Source: Tunturibacter gelidoferens (GTDB lineage: Bacteria > Acidobacteriota > Terriglobia > Terriglobales > Acidobacteriaceae). From it: a stretch of DNA of 64,000 nucleotides. This document shows, piece by piece, positions 63,066-64,000 of the stretch (position 1 is the stretch's first letter; each line of letters begins with the position of its first letter). Both the position numbers and the translations under genes were made by a program. The stretch spans positions 2,914,001-2,978,000 of the forward strand of contig NZ_CP132938.1 of the NCBI RefSeq assembly GCF_040358255.1, in the 5' to 3' direction. The notes beneath the pieces are model-generated. The model ran no database searches. It was not told the origin of the DNA and saw only the letters and a list, made by a program, of their open reading frames with translations.

Positions 63066-64000
63066 ATGAAAAAGTTAGTTGCTTTACTCTCTCTCGCGGC
63101 CGCGTGTTCGGCAGTCTCTGCGGCAGCACAAGACCATGACGATGACCATGACCACTTCGGCCGTGACCGCATTAAGCACGTTCTTCTGATCAGCGTCGAC
63201 GGCATGCATGCCGTCGATTTTGCAAACTGCGCGAAAGGTATTAGCACCGTCAACGGTGGCCAACCTTACTGTCCTGCGCTGGCTGCCCTTGGCAAGACTG
63301 GCATCAACTATGTCGCCGCCAGCACCTCAAAGCCCTCCGATTCCTTCCCCGGCCTGACTGCGATCATCACTGGCGGAAGCCCAGCCCTTACGGGCGTTTA
63401 CTACGACGTCGCGTATTCCCGGAACTACGACGCTCCCGCCAAGACCACCGGTAACGGTCTCGCGGCCGGCTCTTGCACTCCCTACGTCGCCCCGACCGGG
63501 ACGACCACCGAATATGAAGAAGGCATCGACATCGACCAGAGCAAGGTAAACGGCGGCGCGCCTGGTGCAGCGCTGACTGATGGGGGCCTCGCCTCTATCG
63601 ATCCCAAGAGACTGGTCCGTGACCCAGGGAAGGGCTGTGCACCCGTCTTTCCGTGGGAGTTCGTCCGCGCAAATAGCATCTTCAGCGTCATTCACAAGGC
63701 GGGTGGCTACGCGGCCTGGTCCGACAAGCACCCTGCGTACTCGTCGGTAGCATCTGGCATTGGCCCTAGCGCGCTCGACGACTTCTACGCGCCTGAGATC
63801 AACTCGAATGTGATCGGTCTCCCCGGCGTCAAAACCCCTACCGGCGTGTCCTGCTCGACCGTCCTCGATCCAGGCTCGGACGTGTCGGCTTGGACAAACA
63901 GCTTCCAGAACATTCAGTGCTACGACACCTTGAAGGTAGACGCGATCCTCAACGAGATCGATGGGAAGAATCACCTCGGCACCAGGAAGACCGAAGTTCC
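63066..64000 (+). CDS. Secreted alkaline-phosphatase-superfamily enzyme (3' end outside window)
   Basis: At least 311 residues, open to the window edge. The ATG follows 'cggaggatatca'. A signal peptide (KKLVALLSLAAACSAVSAAA) precedes an Asp/His-rich linker (HDDDHDHFG). Then come 'IKHVLLISVDGMHAVDF' (first metal Asp), 'AASTSKPSDSFPGLTAIITG' (the usual nucleophile Ser/Thr region), 'GVYYDVAYSRN', and 'GYAAWSDKHPAYSSVAS' with 'DDFYAPEINS', typical of type I phosphodiesterase/nucleotide pyrophosphatase-like enzymes. It should hydrolyse phosphate esters outside the cytoplasm. The C-terminal metal ligands lie beyond the window. Confidence 0.85.
   Translation, partial: MKKLVALLSLAAACSAVSAAAQDHDDDHDHFGRDRIKHVLLISVDGMHAVDFANCAKGISTVNGGQPYCPALAALGKTGINYVAASTSKPSDSFPGLTAIITGGSPALTGVYYDVAYSRNYDAPAKTTGNGLAAGSCTPYVAPTGTTTEYEEGIDIDQSKVNGGAPGAALTDGGLASIDPKRLVRDPGKGCAPVFPWEFVRANSIFSVIHKAGGYAAWSDKHPAYSSVASGIGPSALDDFYAPEINSNVIGLPGVKTPTGVSCSTVLDPGSDVSAWTNSFQNIQCYDTLKVDAILNEIDGKNHLGTRKTEV

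Overview
The window looks like part of a soil Acidobacteriota chromosome (Terriglobia type). This is an inference from gene content: an Oar-like TonB-dependent receptor plus detached Oar N-terminal domains, Tat-exported sugar isomerases, TolB-like propellers, a sorbosone-dehydrogenase-like protein, a CocE-type secreted hydrolase and many small GC-rich secreted proteins. No rRNA or complete tRNA is present to confirm it.

Layout. 1-9.8 kb is a carbohydrate-handling block on the + strand: outer-membrane receptor, two TIM-barrel isomerases, a propeller, a frameshifted Gfo/Idh/MocA oxidoreductase and a secreted esterase split by an amber codon. 10.4-12.5 kb holds a three-PAS sensor kinase. A tRNA-like 3' end at 12.75 kb beside an integrase tail marks an old integration boundary. 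13.1-14.8 kb and 29.6-31.9 kb are diverged, inverted copies of one module (small membrane protein + secreted propeller; only the second copy carries an ECF sigma factor). Between them lie an intact respiratory cluster (sulfite-oxidase-like protein, cytochrome c, a fused cbb3-type oxidase and a CcoQ-like peptide), catalase, aquaporin, an HD-domain protein, and wrecks of a kinase, a formate dehydrogenase, an RND pump and a group II intron.

32-39 kb mixes broken transposases (IS110, ISNCY, IS6) with an intact MauG/cytochrome c peroxidase-like gene and a FixJ-type response regulator. 39.8-43.9 kb is an intact minus-strand set of sugar/aldehyde oxidoreductases. 44-47 kb is insertion-sequence and toxin-antitoxin debris. 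A CocE-family hydrolase (47.8-49.7 kb) and a complete IS110 transposase (50.1-51.3 kb) follow.

51.8-58.5 kb reads as a decayed defence island: a possible PD-(D/E)XK nuclease, a membrane-anchored coiled-coil protein, integrase remnants, an excisionase-like HTH protein, the N-terminal half of a DISARM DrmD-like helicase, reverse transcriptase pieces and an HNH nuclease.

The most unusual locus is 59.7-62.5 kb. A large serine recombinase, whose GTG start sits in the loop of a perfect 12-bp hairpin, overlaps a downstream gene for a protein of five tandem helix-turn-helix repeats. The repeats share a framework but differ at the presumed recognition-helix positions. The window ends inside a secreted alkaline-phosphatase-family enzyme.

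Many inactivating changes (single-base indels, in-frame TAG/TGA) are concentrated in the mosaic regions, while long housekeeping-like genes are intact. This fits real decay after rearrangement, although assembly error cannot be excluded for individual indels.
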